A stretch of 64,000 bases of DNA, taken from assembly GCA_009691845.1 (NCBI GenBank), contig SIAJ01000004.1:62001-126000 (forward strand), in the 5' to 3' direction. Below the pieces are notes generated by a model, which was not told where the DNA came from, did not search any database, and saw nothing but the letters and a program-made list of their open reading frames with translations. Within the stretch, counting starts at the first letter, position 1. Each line of letters starts with the position of its first letter. This document shows positions 8,794 through 18,306 of this stretch, piece by piece. The DNA is from Gemmataceae bacterium. GTDB taxonomy: Bacteria > Planctomycetota > Planctomycetia > Gemmatales > Gemmataceae. A program made the position numbers and the translations under genes.

Positions 8794-9924
8794 TCAACAT
8801 TTGGCCGACTTTCGCTTCTTGCCAACGGTCCGGCGTTTCTGGACCTTTTGGATGTACTCCGGGGAGTACGGCAGCTTGCAATCGCCTGCTAATTCGACTG
8901 TCAACTTGCCAATTTTCGTGCCGACTTCCAGCGCGAGGGTCGTCAGTCCCTTGACATAGCTGCCGACCGCGATCACGAATCCATTCATGACGAAGCGCAC
9001 GCTGTTCGGCTGGTCGTGAATTGTCTTCTGAACTCGCTGGAGCAACTTCTTCAACTCGGGCAGATCGAGGTCGGCATCGTCCTTGATGGCCACGAGACTG
9101 CTAAGTGTCGCCCAGCCGGAGATGGCCACGCTTTCCTTTTCCGACTCGATCCATTCCAGGGCCAACTCGTGGCCATGATTGCTCTCGGCGGCAACCCAGG
9201 CAACGGTGTACGTGCTGATCGCGTTGCAGTTCGCGTCCTCGACCCAGCGGTGAAGGTCCTTCTTGGTCATCTTCATGTCGTCGGCAATGAGGCCGGCCAG
9301 ATACATCGCATCGTAGATGCCGGTATCGAACAGATCGAGAGCCAGTTGGTAGTCCTTCTTCACCCGCTTCTGAATCTTCTTCATCTCTTCGATCTTCACG
9401 CCAAAGAAAGGCTCCTTGATGCCATGGTTAAGCAGCACGCGCTTGTAGCCATCCGTGCCGAGGGCCTTGAGGTCTTTCACGATTTCGGTTGCGGTCATGA
9501 TGGGCCTCCGAGTGGTGGGATGTCGTTTGGAGTGCGGCGCGGTAAGGCGGCTCTCTTTTGCCTTTTGTATTTCTTGTTTGGGGGGTGCGAACAACCGATA
9601 ACTCTCACCTACCCAGCGGGCGAGAACATCAAGCGGAAGCGATCCGACACCACCGAAGTTGATCGTGACCCAGCCAGTGGCCCCGACCTTGTAGCGGCTG
9701 GGTTTATTCGCAGCCCGCTCGGTCGCCTTCGGGAGCGATTCGCGAAGTTTGAGCATCGCATTGGCCACGCCCAAGAAGAGGAACGCTTTGTTCCGCACCT
9801 TGACCGTTCGCTTTTTTAGCGCGGTCCCTTCGCACGCGATACCGTCCTCGGCTTCGGGCCACTTCACGGCTGCCATCCGCAAGGCGTGCAAAGGTTCACA
9901 CGTCTTGGCGGGCTGCTGTTTCAT
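8794..9924 (-). CDS. In-frame YjbR-like / AlkD-like DNA alkylation repair protein
   Basis: One uninterrupted 376-residue frame holds two units. Residues 1-115 resemble the MmcQ/YjbR family (GIACEGTALKKRTVKVRNKA, TINFGG, ESYRLFAP). Residues 143-376 resemble AlkD-type DNA glycosylases built of helical repeats (LLNHGIKEPFFGVKI, HRWVEDANCNAISTYTVAW), which excise alkylated bases. Both units have their own ribosome site: GAGGT before the ATG at 9924, and GGAGG before an internal ATG at 9498. The linker (residues about 116-142) looks like translated intergenic DNA. So this may be two adjacent genes whose stop was lost, a true fusion, or a source of both products. Confidence 0.8.
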   Translation of the reverse strand: MKQQPAKTCEPLHALRMAAVKWPEAEDGIACEGTALKKRTVKVRNKAFLFLGVANAMLKLRESLPKATERAANKPSRYKVGATGWVTINFGGVGSLPLDVLARWVGESYRLFAPPKQEIQKAKESRLTAPHSKRHPTTRRPIMTATEIVKDLKALGTDGYKRVLLNHGIKEPFFGVKIEEMKKIQKRVKKDYQLALDLFDTGIYDAMYLAGLIADDMKMTKKDLHRWVEDANCNAISTYTVAWVAAESNHGHELALEWIESEKESVAISGWATLSSLVAIKDDADLDLPELKKLLQRVQKTIHDQPNSVRFVMNGFVIAVGSYVKGLTTLALEVGTKIGKLTVELAGDCKLPYSPEYIQKVQKRRTVGKKRKSAKC

Positions 9925-9990
9925 CTTGACCTCGCGCGTTTAGATTCTTACCTGTGAACTTCTCTGCAAGTTGCGGTGAAGTACCTCATA

Positions 9991-10339
9991 GTAGTCGGCA
10001 CACTCCGAGCTTGTGAATGTTCAGGTCGATTCCTACCGAGGGTCACTCGCGGATGAGGAGCGGGGCGTTAGTCTTCTTATGGGAGCGGACTTTCCTCGCA
10101 GGATGCACCCCTTGGATGACAGTGTTCCCAAAGCCAAGGCGGCCCCTCGGCTGCGACTTGCCGAACGTTCGCAGGGCCGGATGATCACCGAGTCCCTCGG
10201 CCAACGTCTCGACGCCAACCATCCCGTTCGCAACGTTTGGGCCTTGGTCGAGCAACTCGACCGGTCGCCGCTTCACGACCGCATCTGAGCCGTTCGCGGA
10301 CACGTTGGCCGCAATGCCAATGACCAGCGCCTCCTCGTG
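9991..10339. repeat. Dispersed repeat, copy 1 (IS1182-like transposase 5' part)
   Basis: This stretch matches 62975-63323 over about 345 bp with roughly 13 mismatches by eye. It begins with GTAGTCGGCACACTCCGAGC, which is one arm of the palindromic repeat found elsewhere in the window. Confidence 0.8.
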
Positions 10340-10574
10340 GCTGTACGCCAGCATCGAAGGGGACTGGATGGGCTTGTCCGAAGCGAAAGCGATGTACAAG
10401 TGGCGAGGCCAAACGGAGGAGTGGGTGAACGCACGCGGTCACAGTTTGAACATGCTGCGAGTTCGGGGACTGCAGAAGGTGCAGGCGGTGTTGTTGATTT
10501 TTGCCCTGGCTCACAACCTACACAGAGCAACGGAAAAGCCCCACGGAGCAGACCTTGCGGGTACTGATCCGTGA
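10013..10574 (+). pseudogene. IS1182-like transposase remnant, internally deleted
   Basis: The N-terminal frame reads ...LDANHPVRNVWALVEQLD and ends at a TGA (10286-10288), after which the same frame continues AVRGHVGRNANDQRLL. This matches the usual IS1182-type start (ADHPVR-x-VWA-x-VE-x-LDLSPL...IRAVEGRPGR). A different frame from about 10390 gives WVNARGHSLNMLRVRG and VLLIFALAHNLHRA, the usual IS1182 C-terminal end. The catalytic middle (several hundred residues) is missing. So this is an internally deleted, nonsense-mutated relic lying between the YjbR-AlkD gene and the S46 peptidase. The family assignment is from memory of conserved motifs. Confidence 0.65.
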
Positions 10575-10597
10575 GGCAGGATGTCTGACCAATCAAA

Positions 10598-12694
10598 CTA
10601 GCGAGTCGCCTTCTTCCCATCCAATTCATCCGCCAACCCGCCTGCGTCATAGACCTTACGCAGGGCTTCGATCATCGCCCGTGAATCGACGCTGACCGCA
10701 CGAGCCACTTCATCATCGAACATGAAGTCGAGCACGAGCGATTGTAGGTTGCCGTCGAAAATCAGCCCGACGACTTCGCCGTTCTTGTTCACGACCGGGC
10801 TGCCGGAGTTTCCGCCGATGATGTCGGCCGTGCAAACGAAGTTGAACGGGGTCGAAAGATCGAGCTTGCTTTTGCGCTCTTCCCAGCGGGCCGGTAGATC
10901 GAATGGAGTTTGATTGTTGTGCTCCTTGGATCGCTTGTATAGGCCCTCGAAATTGGTGAATGGTGCCACCTGTTGGCCGTTCTCCGAAAAGCCCTTCACG
11001 GTGCCGAATGCCAATCGCAAGGTGAACGTTGCATCCGGATAGGTCTTGGTTCCATCGAGAGCGAAGCGTGCGGCTGCAATCGCGGCGGCCGCCTGGTTCT
11101 TTGGCTCTTCGACCCCGTTCTCGAACTGCTTGCGAACGGCTCGGGCCTCGGCATCAATCGCCCGGGCCAACTCAATGAGCGGATCCTTGGCTGCATCGAC
11201 CGCGGCTTTGCCGCCATCGAACAGTTTTTTGCGAAACTCGACATCGCGGACCTTCGTGCCGTTGATCAACTCAAAGGCCCGCTCCTTTGGCGACTTGCCC
11301 GCGAGGAGTTTCTTCACCAGTTGGTTGTCGGCCCCGTAAGAATTCGCCAGATAGGTGAGGGACTCAGCCAATTTGAGAGTATCCAGGTCCTCGTAAATCG
11401 GCTCGTCCGAAAAGAGCTGGAACTTCAACGAACCGAGTCGGGCATCGCCGAACTCGCGTAGTCGTTCCCCGGATGGCTTGGGAAGTTCCTCGCTGGCACG
11501 AAGCAACATCTTTGCGATCGGGTAAGAGGCGGAAGCGAACCCATGCATGTTCTCCAGCATGTTCATATCGCGAGCGAGTTTTGTTTTCAGTTTCTCAGCC
11601 TGCTCAATTGTTGCGAATGCCTTGGCTGCGTCGGCGTAGCCTTGCTTGGCGATGAATTCCTTCAGCCGCTTCTCGTCCTCGATTTTCCGGCCCATCAACT
11701 TGGGATCGAGCAAGCCACCCAACCCGCCGATGCGGGCTTTGCGGCTATTCTGCACGCCGAACAGATCGTCCTTGACGCGCCGGCGATTCTCTTCGGAGCG
11801 ATCCGCCCACGAGCCAAACAGCACTTCCATGCGATTGAGCCGGGCGAGTTGATTCGGGTACTGCACATCGCGCAGATACTTCAATTCATCAACGGTGAAT
11901 TGCCGATTCGTTCGCCCAGGATGCCCCGAGACGAAAACCAATTCGCCTTCCTTCGAACCCGCAGGACTCCACTTCAGATAGTGCTCAATCTTCGCAGGCT
12001 TGCCGTCCTCGTAGACGCGGAAGAAGCACATATCGAGGTCGAAGCGGGGATACTCGAAATTATCCGGATCGCCGCCGAAAAACGCGATCTGCTGCTCCGG
12101 AGCAAAGACGAGCCGAATGTCCGTGTACTTCTTGAACGTGTACAGGTGGTAGGCTCCGCCGGCATAAAGGGTCACGACGTCGGCGCGAATTCCCTTGGCC
12201 TCGTCGGCCGTGCCCTTTTCGATCTCCGCGATGATCTTGCGGCGAGCGGCGGCCGCCTCGGACGCGACCGTTCCTTCCTTCACGGCCCCGCGAACTTTGG
12301 CTGTGACATCCTCGATCTTGAGTAGCACGTTTAATTCGAGCCCCTTGCAGGACTTTTCGTCGGCCAGTGTCTTGGCGTGGAAGCCTTTTTTCAGGTAATC
12401 ATTTTTTTCGTCCGAGAGCTTTTGCAGATCGTCCGCACCGACGTGGTGGTTGGTCATCACCAAACCATTGGCCGAAACAAACGAGCCAGACCCACCTGAA
12501 TTGAAACGCACGCTGGCCTGACGAAGATGGTCGAGCCAGGCATCGCTGGGCTCGAAGCCGTACTTCTTCTTCAGGTATTCCTTCGGGGCATTACTGTAGA
12601 GCCACATGCCCTCGTCGCCGTGGAGCGATGAATCGATCATGCCAACTCCCGCAATCGCGGCAACCAAAGTTGCCAATAAGAACCGCTGCCTCAT
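10598..12694 (-). CDS. S46 family dipeptidyl-peptidase (DPP7/DPP11-type), exported
   Basis: The product has 698 residues with a Sec signal peptide (MRQRFLLATLVAAIAGVGMI) and the mature start DEGMWLYSNAPKEYLKKKYG. The S46 landmarks are present: the catalytic His in VMTNHHVGADDLQ, GGDPDNFEYPRFDLDM in the middle, and the nucleophile Ser in GNSGSPVVNKNGEVVGLIFDG. These enzymes remove dipeptides from oligopeptide N termini in the periplasm. The Gly in LIFDGN corresponds, as I recall, to the position that separates DPP7 (Gly, hydrophobic P1) from DPP11 (Arg, acidic P1), which would suggest a DPP7-like preference. Confidence 0.93.
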   Translation of the reverse strand: MRQRFLLATLVAAIAGVGMIDSSLHGDEGMWLYSNAPKEYLKKKYGFEPSDAWLDHLRQASVRFNSGGSGSFVSANGLVMTNHHVGADDLQKLSDEKNDYLKKGFHAKTLADEKSCKGLELNVLLKIEDVTAKVRGAVKEGTVASEAAAARRKIIAEIEKGTADEAKGIRADVVTLYAGGAYHLYTFKKYTDIRLVFAPEQQIAFFGGDPDNFEYPRFDLDMCFFRVYEDGKPAKIEHYLKWSPAGSKEGELVFVSGHPGRTNRQFTVDELKYLRDVQYPNQLARLNRMEVLFGSWADRSEENRRRVKDDLFGVQNSRKARIGGLGGLLDPKLMGRKIEDEKRLKEFIAKQGYADAAKAFATIEQAEKLKTKLARDMNMLENMHGFASASYPIAKMLLRASEELPKPSGERLREFGDARLGSLKFQLFSDEPIYEDLDTLKLAESLTYLANSYGADNQLVKKLLAGKSPKERAFELINGTKVRDVEFRKKLFDGGKAAVDAAKDPLIELARAIDAEARAVRKQFENGVEEPKNQAAAAIAAARFALDGTKTYPDATFTLRLAFGTVKGFSENGQQVAPFTNFEGLYKRSKEHNNQTPFDLPARWEERKSKLDLSTPFNFVCTADIIGGNSGSPVVNKNGEVVGLIFDGNLQSLVLDFMFDDEVARAVSVDSRAMIEALRKVYDAGGLADELDGKKATR

Positions 12695-12808
12695 GGGAAG
12701 CCTCTCTTCGTGAGTGGAACAGGGTGGTCCGTGAGGAAAGTTATAGGAGAGAGGCTCTCGTCTGCCGCTGTCTGCCAGGCCAAGAAAGGGAAATTCGGCG
12801 AAGTGGGA

Positions 12809-13278
12809 TCAAGCAATTCTCAGCGTCATGCAAGCCTCCTCGTAAGCCGATTCCTGTTCGAGAGCAACCGCATCGTTTTCCGCTAACCAGAGAGGCAGCG
12901 TTGGAACTTCCTCTCCGAGGTTCAACGTGTGCGACCACATCCAACGTCGCTTTCGGCGGCAGGCGGGACTGCCGTGGCAGTCCCGCCCTCTTCGTTTAGA
13001 ACTCCAAATGAGCTTAGCTCTTCTGAATCCTTGTCGAACGCAACGACATCGATTTGCGCGAGCGTGCCAAGGTGGACATTCGGTGCCGCCACATATCGTG
13101 GTGGAAGTTTCTGACAGAGATTGCGAACGACAGAAGGATTTTCGGCTTGGGTTTCGTGGTTTTTTAGGCCCGGTAACGGCCTGGGCTGTCCTGGCCCCTT
13201 CAGGGTAAAAACCGGCTTGCTGTCGCCCTCGAACCGCAAGTAACAAATCCTTCCCGGCGCGGAGTCCTTAACAGTCAT
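12809..13278 (-). pseudogene. Decayed DUF4058-like planctomycete gene
   Basis: Two frames hold the two ends of one family. The upstream frame (12922-13278) has NLCQKLPPRYVAAPNVHLG followed by QIDVVAFDKD. The downstream frame (ending 12809) has the typical end, LGEEVPTLPLWLAENDAVAL then ESAYEEACMTLRI. Intact relatives, as I recall them, carry roughly 100 or more residues between these parts. Here the middle is gone and a perfect palindrome (12962-12987) sits at the junction, with a frame change. I therefore call it a pseudogene rather than a 118- or 145-residue protein. Confidence 0.55.
12962..12987. repeat. Perfect palindrome, 12-bp arms
   Basis: GGCGGGACTGCC and its exact reverse complement are separated by GT. 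It lies at the breakpoint of the decayed DUF4058-like gene. Confidence 0.75.
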
Positions 13279-13354
13279 CCACGCTAATCTTCGCTAATCA
13301 ATGCATTCGAGCCGGCCCATTTCGTAAATTAGCGTGGATCAGCGAAGATTAGCG
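13279..13354. repeat. Inverted repeat of the 'CTAATCTTCGCTAATC' family, copy 1
   Basis: CGCTAATCTTCGCTAATC (13282-13299) pairs with GATCAGCGAAGATTAGCG (13337-13354) at 17 of 18 positions, and CCACGCTAAT pairs with ATTAGCGTGG inside. A second copy lies at 61490-61561. Both are intergenic. Confidence 0.7.
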
Positions 13355-13390
13355 TTCTCAATGACACGCCGCTGCGTTACCGAACAAGAC

Positions 13391-15034
13391 CTATGGCTTC
13401 ACCACGCGTGGCACGATCGTGAGGGGCTCTTTTTTCGCGTCGTCCTTCTTCGGTTCTGTGTTTGCCCCTTTGCTGGATGGAGACTTCGGCTTGTCGCGGG
13501 GAAGGAGGGCCGGCAAATTGGCGATGCGCATGGCCGTCACAGACATGACTTGCGCCCCCTGAATCAGGTTCGGCTCCTTGGCCTTGTCGAACGTGTCCGA
13601 TTGCGTGTGGTGCGTGAGTCGATATTCGTCGATGTCCTGATCGCACGCGAAACCCGGCACGCCGACATCCTCGAAGGACAGGTGATCCGTCCCACCGGAT
13701 CCACGTAACGTGACGCCGCTGAAACCGAGATTCTTGAGCGACACGAGTTCACGCTCCATGGTGGGTTGAATGGCCGCTCGGCCTTGCAGGCCGAAGCCGA
13801 GGACTTTGCCCGTGCCCGTATCGTGAACCAAGGCGACCGACGTCTTGGCCATCTCGTCCTTGTGCCGGATGCAATACTGCTTGGAACCGTGCAATCCCTG
13901 TTCTTCGCCGGTGAACAGCACGAACCGGATCGTACGCTTCGGCTTCACGCCACTTCGCACCAGCAGTCGGGCGGCCTCGAGCACCACGCACGATCCCGTC
14001 CCGTTGTCCGTTGTTCCTTGTGCCAGATCCCACGAATCCAGGTGGGCACCGATGACCACGAACTCGTCGGCCTTCTCGCCCGGAATTTCGCCGACCGTGT
14101 TGTAGACCGTGATCGGCCCCGGCACGAACGTGTTGGTGATCTCGACTTCCACCTTGGTCTTGGCGGGCTCCGGCCGGGTGGCCAGTCGATACAGCAACGC
14201 GTAGTGTTCGTGAGTGACAAACAGACTGGGAAGTGGTTCTGAAGCGTTGCCGCGATCGTTGCCGCGCCAGCCGCCGGTGGTCACCAGCAAGTTGTGCGGC
14301 TTACCCGAATCGCGGAGAACAACTGCCACACCTTCCGCACGGAAGAACTCGGCCAGTTCACGTAGGAAGGTCGGATCACCGAAGCCGCTCGGCCGGCCGC
14401 TCGGTCGCTTCTCTTCGGGTTTTTTGTCTTCTACCTTTTTCTCGTCAGGCTTCTTGGTGTCGTCCTTCTTGGCTTCCTCTTTCTTGCGTGCTCCTCCTGG
14501 CCCGTAGCTCAGATCGGTAATCGGGGCGACTTTCGTCGGTTCACTGCGAAGGATGACGGCATTCTTGAGCTTGCCCTTGTACTTCTCGAGGTCCTCTTTC
14601 TTTCGAGCATTCACCACGACCACGTCCGCAGAGATTTTGCCCTTCGTGCCGGGCGTCCACCCCGCGGCACACACCGTGAGGCTGCGACCGTTGTCAGGAT
14701 CGATCAATTTCATCGTCGCCGTGCCCCGTTCCCAGCCGAGGGGAATCTCCCACGGTTCGAGCTTCACGTTCTGCAGCCCATAGCGTTTCATCACCTCGGC
14801 CGACCACTCGTTCGCACGCTTGAGGTTCGAGGAACCGGTAAGCCGTGGCCCAATCACGTCGCTGAGATAGCCGAGATTCTTCATGATCTCGGACGTCTTC
14901 TGAGCGTCCGCGATGATCTTGGCGTCGAGTTCGAGCGCTGCCTTGGCTGGCGTGTCTTGTGAACGCACCGGTAGCGTGAAAGCGAGACAACTGATGGCGG
15001 CCAACATGGCAACGCGTGGAGGAGAACGGAACAT
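13391..15034 (-). CDS. Exported M28 family aminopeptidase with PA domain
   Basis: The product has 547 residues and a signal peptide (MFRSPPRVAMLAAISCLAF ... VRSQ). The N-terminal part and the segment around DVVVVNARKKEDLEKYKG through RDSGKPHNLLVTTGG fit a protease-associated domain, interrupted by a Lys/Glu/Pro-rich low-complexity insert (about residues 185-215). The di-zinc core follows: VIGAHLDSWD (His), GTTDNGTGSC (bridging Asp), FVLFTGEEQGLHG (Glu base and ligand), VALVHDTGTG (Asp) and RLTHHTQSDTFD (final His). The tail is again charged. It is a periplasmic or cell-surface aminopeptidase or carboxypeptidase, substrate unknown. Confidence 0.92.
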   Translation of the reverse strand: MFRSPPRVAMLAAISCLAFTLPVRSQDTPAKAALELDAKIIADAQKTSEIMKNLGYLSDVIGPRLTGSSNLKRANEWSAEVMKRYGLQNVKLEPWEIPLGWERGTATMKLIDPDNGRSLTVCAAGWTPGTKGKISADVVVVNARKKEDLEKYKGKLKNAVILRSEPTKVAPITDLSYGPGGARKKEEAKKDDTKKPDEKKVEDKKPEEKRPSGRPSGFGDPTFLRELAEFFRAEGVAVVLRDSGKPHNLLVTTGGWRGNDRGNASEPLPSLFVTHEHYALLYRLATRPEPAKTKVEVEITNTFVPGPITVYNTVGEIPGEKADEFVVIGAHLDSWDLAQGTTDNGTGSCVVLEAARLLVRSGVKPKRTIRFVLFTGEEQGLHGSKQYCIRHKDEMAKTSVALVHDTGTGKVLGFGLQGRAAIQPTMERELVSLKNLGFSGVTLRGSGGTDHLSFEDVGVPGFACDQDIDEYRLTHHTQSDTFDKAKEPNLIQGAQVMSVTAMRIANLPALLPRDKPKSPSSKGANTEPKKDDAKKEPLTIVPRVVKP

Positions 15035-15190
15035 GGGAGCCTCGAATGCGGAAGGTGCGTCGTGCGGTGAGAGGACGCTGTGATTCTGCCGAGATCGCCC
15101 CCGGTTGGCAACCTCGATTCCTCTCTTTGTTCAACTTGAGACGGGGAGCCCGAAGTACCTGGACGCTTCCGCCGCCGATACTCTCGATCG

Positions 15191-16660
15191 TTATTTGCGT
15201 GGCCGCTTGAAGTTCAGCCCCAGTAGGCGATAGGCGGTCGAACCCCCTTCGCTGACATCGAAGATCAGGAAGGCTCGATGCAAGAGTTCGTTATCTGCCT
15301 GCACCTGAAACACGTTGCCTCCGTAGTGTTTTAGCGGCAGCTTCCAGGGGCCCCATTCCCAGACGAGGTGGTCCTTGTCGAAGGAGATGGAGGATGATCC
15401 GTATGCCGGTTCTTCGTACTTCCCGGCAAGTTGCTCCAAGGGAATTTCAGGCAACACGGTCGGTCGGCGCGCAAGGTCCTCGCGACGGGCCTGAAGTTTT
15501 TTTGCTAACTGTTCTTCCTCGATGAAGTCCCCAAAGTGTCCGTTCCAATCCTTGGCTGGCAACCCGAGCAGGAGATCGACAACGGAATTGCTCAGCGCCA
15601 GGTTCATCCGCGTGGCCTGCCGATTCGCGAGAATCGCGAAGGCGTATCCCCGCTTTGGTAATAGTGTGACGTGGACGCGAAAGCCATCGATCAGGCCCGC
15701 GTGTTGAACGACCAACTCGCCCCGATAATCCTGAACGACCCAGGCGAGCCCGTAACTCATGAGTTGCGAGTCGGGCTGCAGTTTTTTGGCCTCCCCGCGG
15801 AGCGGAATGGTCGTCTGCGGCTCATGCGTTTCCGCCAGGGCCGATTCGGAAACAAGTTGCCGTTGGCTGTGTTTGCCGCCATTAATCTGCAACTGCAGCC
15901 AGGGAACCAAATCGCGGGCATTGGTGTGAATGGAGCCGGCGGGATTTGGCACGGTCTGTTCATACCAGGGAACCACCACGAGCTTGCCCTCGGAATTCAT
16001 GCGGTGGCCGGAGGCCAGGTCTTTCGCCTTGGAAGCCGCGAGTGTGGTGAGGGTCGTTGCCTTCATGTCGAGCGGCTTGAGGATTCGTTCCGCGACAAGA
16101 TTCTCCCAGCGATCGCCACCGGCTTTCTCGATCGCCTGGCCGAGTGCCAGGTACATGACGCTCTGATATTGCATGTCCTGACGAAACGGCTTCGACAGTG
16201 GAAGTTTGCCGACTCGTTTGACCAGATCGGATTGCGTGAAAGGCGAACGATACCAGAGCATGTCGTGGGCGGCGACTCCCGTGCGATGCGACGCAAGATC
16301 GCGGAGCGAAACGAGAGCATCCGCGGCAGGGTCCGAGAGATGGAAGTCCGCGAGGTGCTTGCGGACGGGGTCGTCCCATTTTAGTTTGCCGTCATCAATG
16401 AGCATGGCTCCAAGTGTCGTCGTGAAGGCCTTGGTACACGAAGCGAGCGGAAAGGTCGTGTCTGGTGTGACAGGTTCAGTACGTCCAAATTGACGCAGCC
16501 CGAATCCCTTCAGGTGAAGTGTTTTTTCGGAGGAGACCAGGGCAAGAGCGACGCCGGGCACGTCCCAGGATTTCCGGGCAGTTTCCACGAGTGCGTCAAG
16601 TTGTTGCGAGGTTGGATCGGCCGCTGGGCATAGTGCGAGAAGGAATGTTGCGAGCGACAT
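15191..16660 (-). CDS. Exported serine hydrolase, beta-lactamase class C family
   Basis: The product has 489 residues. The N terminus MSLATFLLALCPAAD is a short signal-like segment. The penicillin-binding-protein/esterase fold is shown by S74-C-T-K77 (PLASCTKAFTT), the Tyr motif in MQYQSVMYLALGQ and a late segment VVQHAGLIDGFRVHV matching the third (HxG) motif. The C-terminal 100 residues resemble the DUF3471-type beta domain. Such proteins act as esterases, D-amino-acid peptidases or peptidoglycan hydrolases rather than true beta-lactamases. It follows two other exported hydrolase genes on the same strand but 150-bp gaps argue for separate transcription. Confidence 0.9.
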   Translation of the reverse strand: MSLATFLLALCPAADPTSQQLDALVETARKSWDVPGVALALVSSEKTLHLKGFGLRQFGRTEPVTPDTTFPLASCTKAFTTTLGAMLIDDGKLKWDDPVRKHLADFHLSDPAADALVSLRDLASHRTGVAAHDMLWYRSPFTQSDLVKRVGKLPLSKPFRQDMQYQSVMYLALGQAIEKAGGDRWENLVAERILKPLDMKATTLTTLAASKAKDLASGHRMNSEGKLVVVPWYEQTVPNPAGSIHTNARDLVPWLQLQINGGKHSQRQLVSESALAETHEPQTTIPLRGEAKKLQPDSQLMSYGLAWVVQDYRGELVVQHAGLIDGFRVHVTLLPKRGYAFAILANRQATRMNLALSNSVVDLLLGLPAKDWNGHFGDFIEEEQLAKKLQARREDLARRPTVLPEIPLEQLAGKYEEPAYGSSSISFDKDHLVWEWGPWKLPLKHYGGNVFQVQADNELLHRAFLIFDVSEGGSTAYRLLGLNFKRPRK

Positions 16661-16691
16661 GAAAGTCTCGCACGGGGTAAGTGGGAAATGA

Positions 16692-16721
16692 ACGGGGCGA
16701 AGGAATACTCCTTCGCCCCGT
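16692..16721 (-). terminator. Strong hairpin after the Met/Gly-repeat gene
   Basis: Perfect 13-bp arms (ACGGGGCGAAGGA / TCCTTCGCCCCGT) with an ATAC loop, 23 bp past the stop at 16745. No long T-run follows, but the stem is very stable. Confidence 0.7.
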
Positions 16722-16744
16722 GGAATACTCGATGTCGAATGGGC

Positions 16745-17788
<1,044 letters not shown>

Positions 17789-18306
17789 ATAAGCCCCTTG
17801 GTTCGTTTTGAAGAACAAGTCGGCCCAGCCAATGTATGGCCGGAGACCGTGGCACCTGGCTTCCCCAATCGACTGTTACCACTCATAACACCGCTCTACA
17901 GCAATTGTGAGCGGAAATGCGGAAAATACTCAACCTTACGTATTAGCATTGTCATCCCATCCAGGGAGCAGGTCAACTCAATTCTGACAAGAATCTTGCT
18001 GAGCTTCCCCAATTGTCTGGCATCCCCCGCTTTTCCGTTGCGTAGCAGGTTCCCCGAGGCTCTCTACTTTCGCCATTTTTTGCCTCCTGGGCGGGCTCGA
18101 AAAAAAAGACCCCTCACAACCCGAGTTTTCGGCAAATCTGGCATTGACCACCTGCCGAATAAAGGTATGTCCCGTCGCCATTCGCACGACCGCGCTGGCC
18201 CAACAGGGTCGGCCCGGCACGAATCGTAAGCGACCGGAAACTGCACCGGGCCTGAGGTGGGGGAAACCACAGGTCGGTCAACCGGACGACAAGGGGGAAG
18301 CGGGTT
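17789..18306. other. Divergent intergenic region between the Met/Gly gene and the BBP7 gene
   Basis: About 520 bp without a credible gene. It is more AT-rich than its surroundings. A weak promoter candidate for the plus-strand gene is TTGACC (18144-18149) with TATGTC (18166-18171) at 16-bp spacing, which is a poor -10 match. AAGGGGGAAG precedes the ATG at 18307. Confidence 0.4.

Noticed and set aside
10043-10399. Minus-strand 118-residue frame present in both repeat copies
   Set aside because: The plus-strand frame matches transposase ends, and differences between the copies are mostly non-synonymous in the minus frame too.
12922-13278. Stand-alone 118-residue protein
   Set aside because: It carries only the N-terminal block of a larger family, with the C-terminal block in another frame, so it is better explained as a pseudogene.
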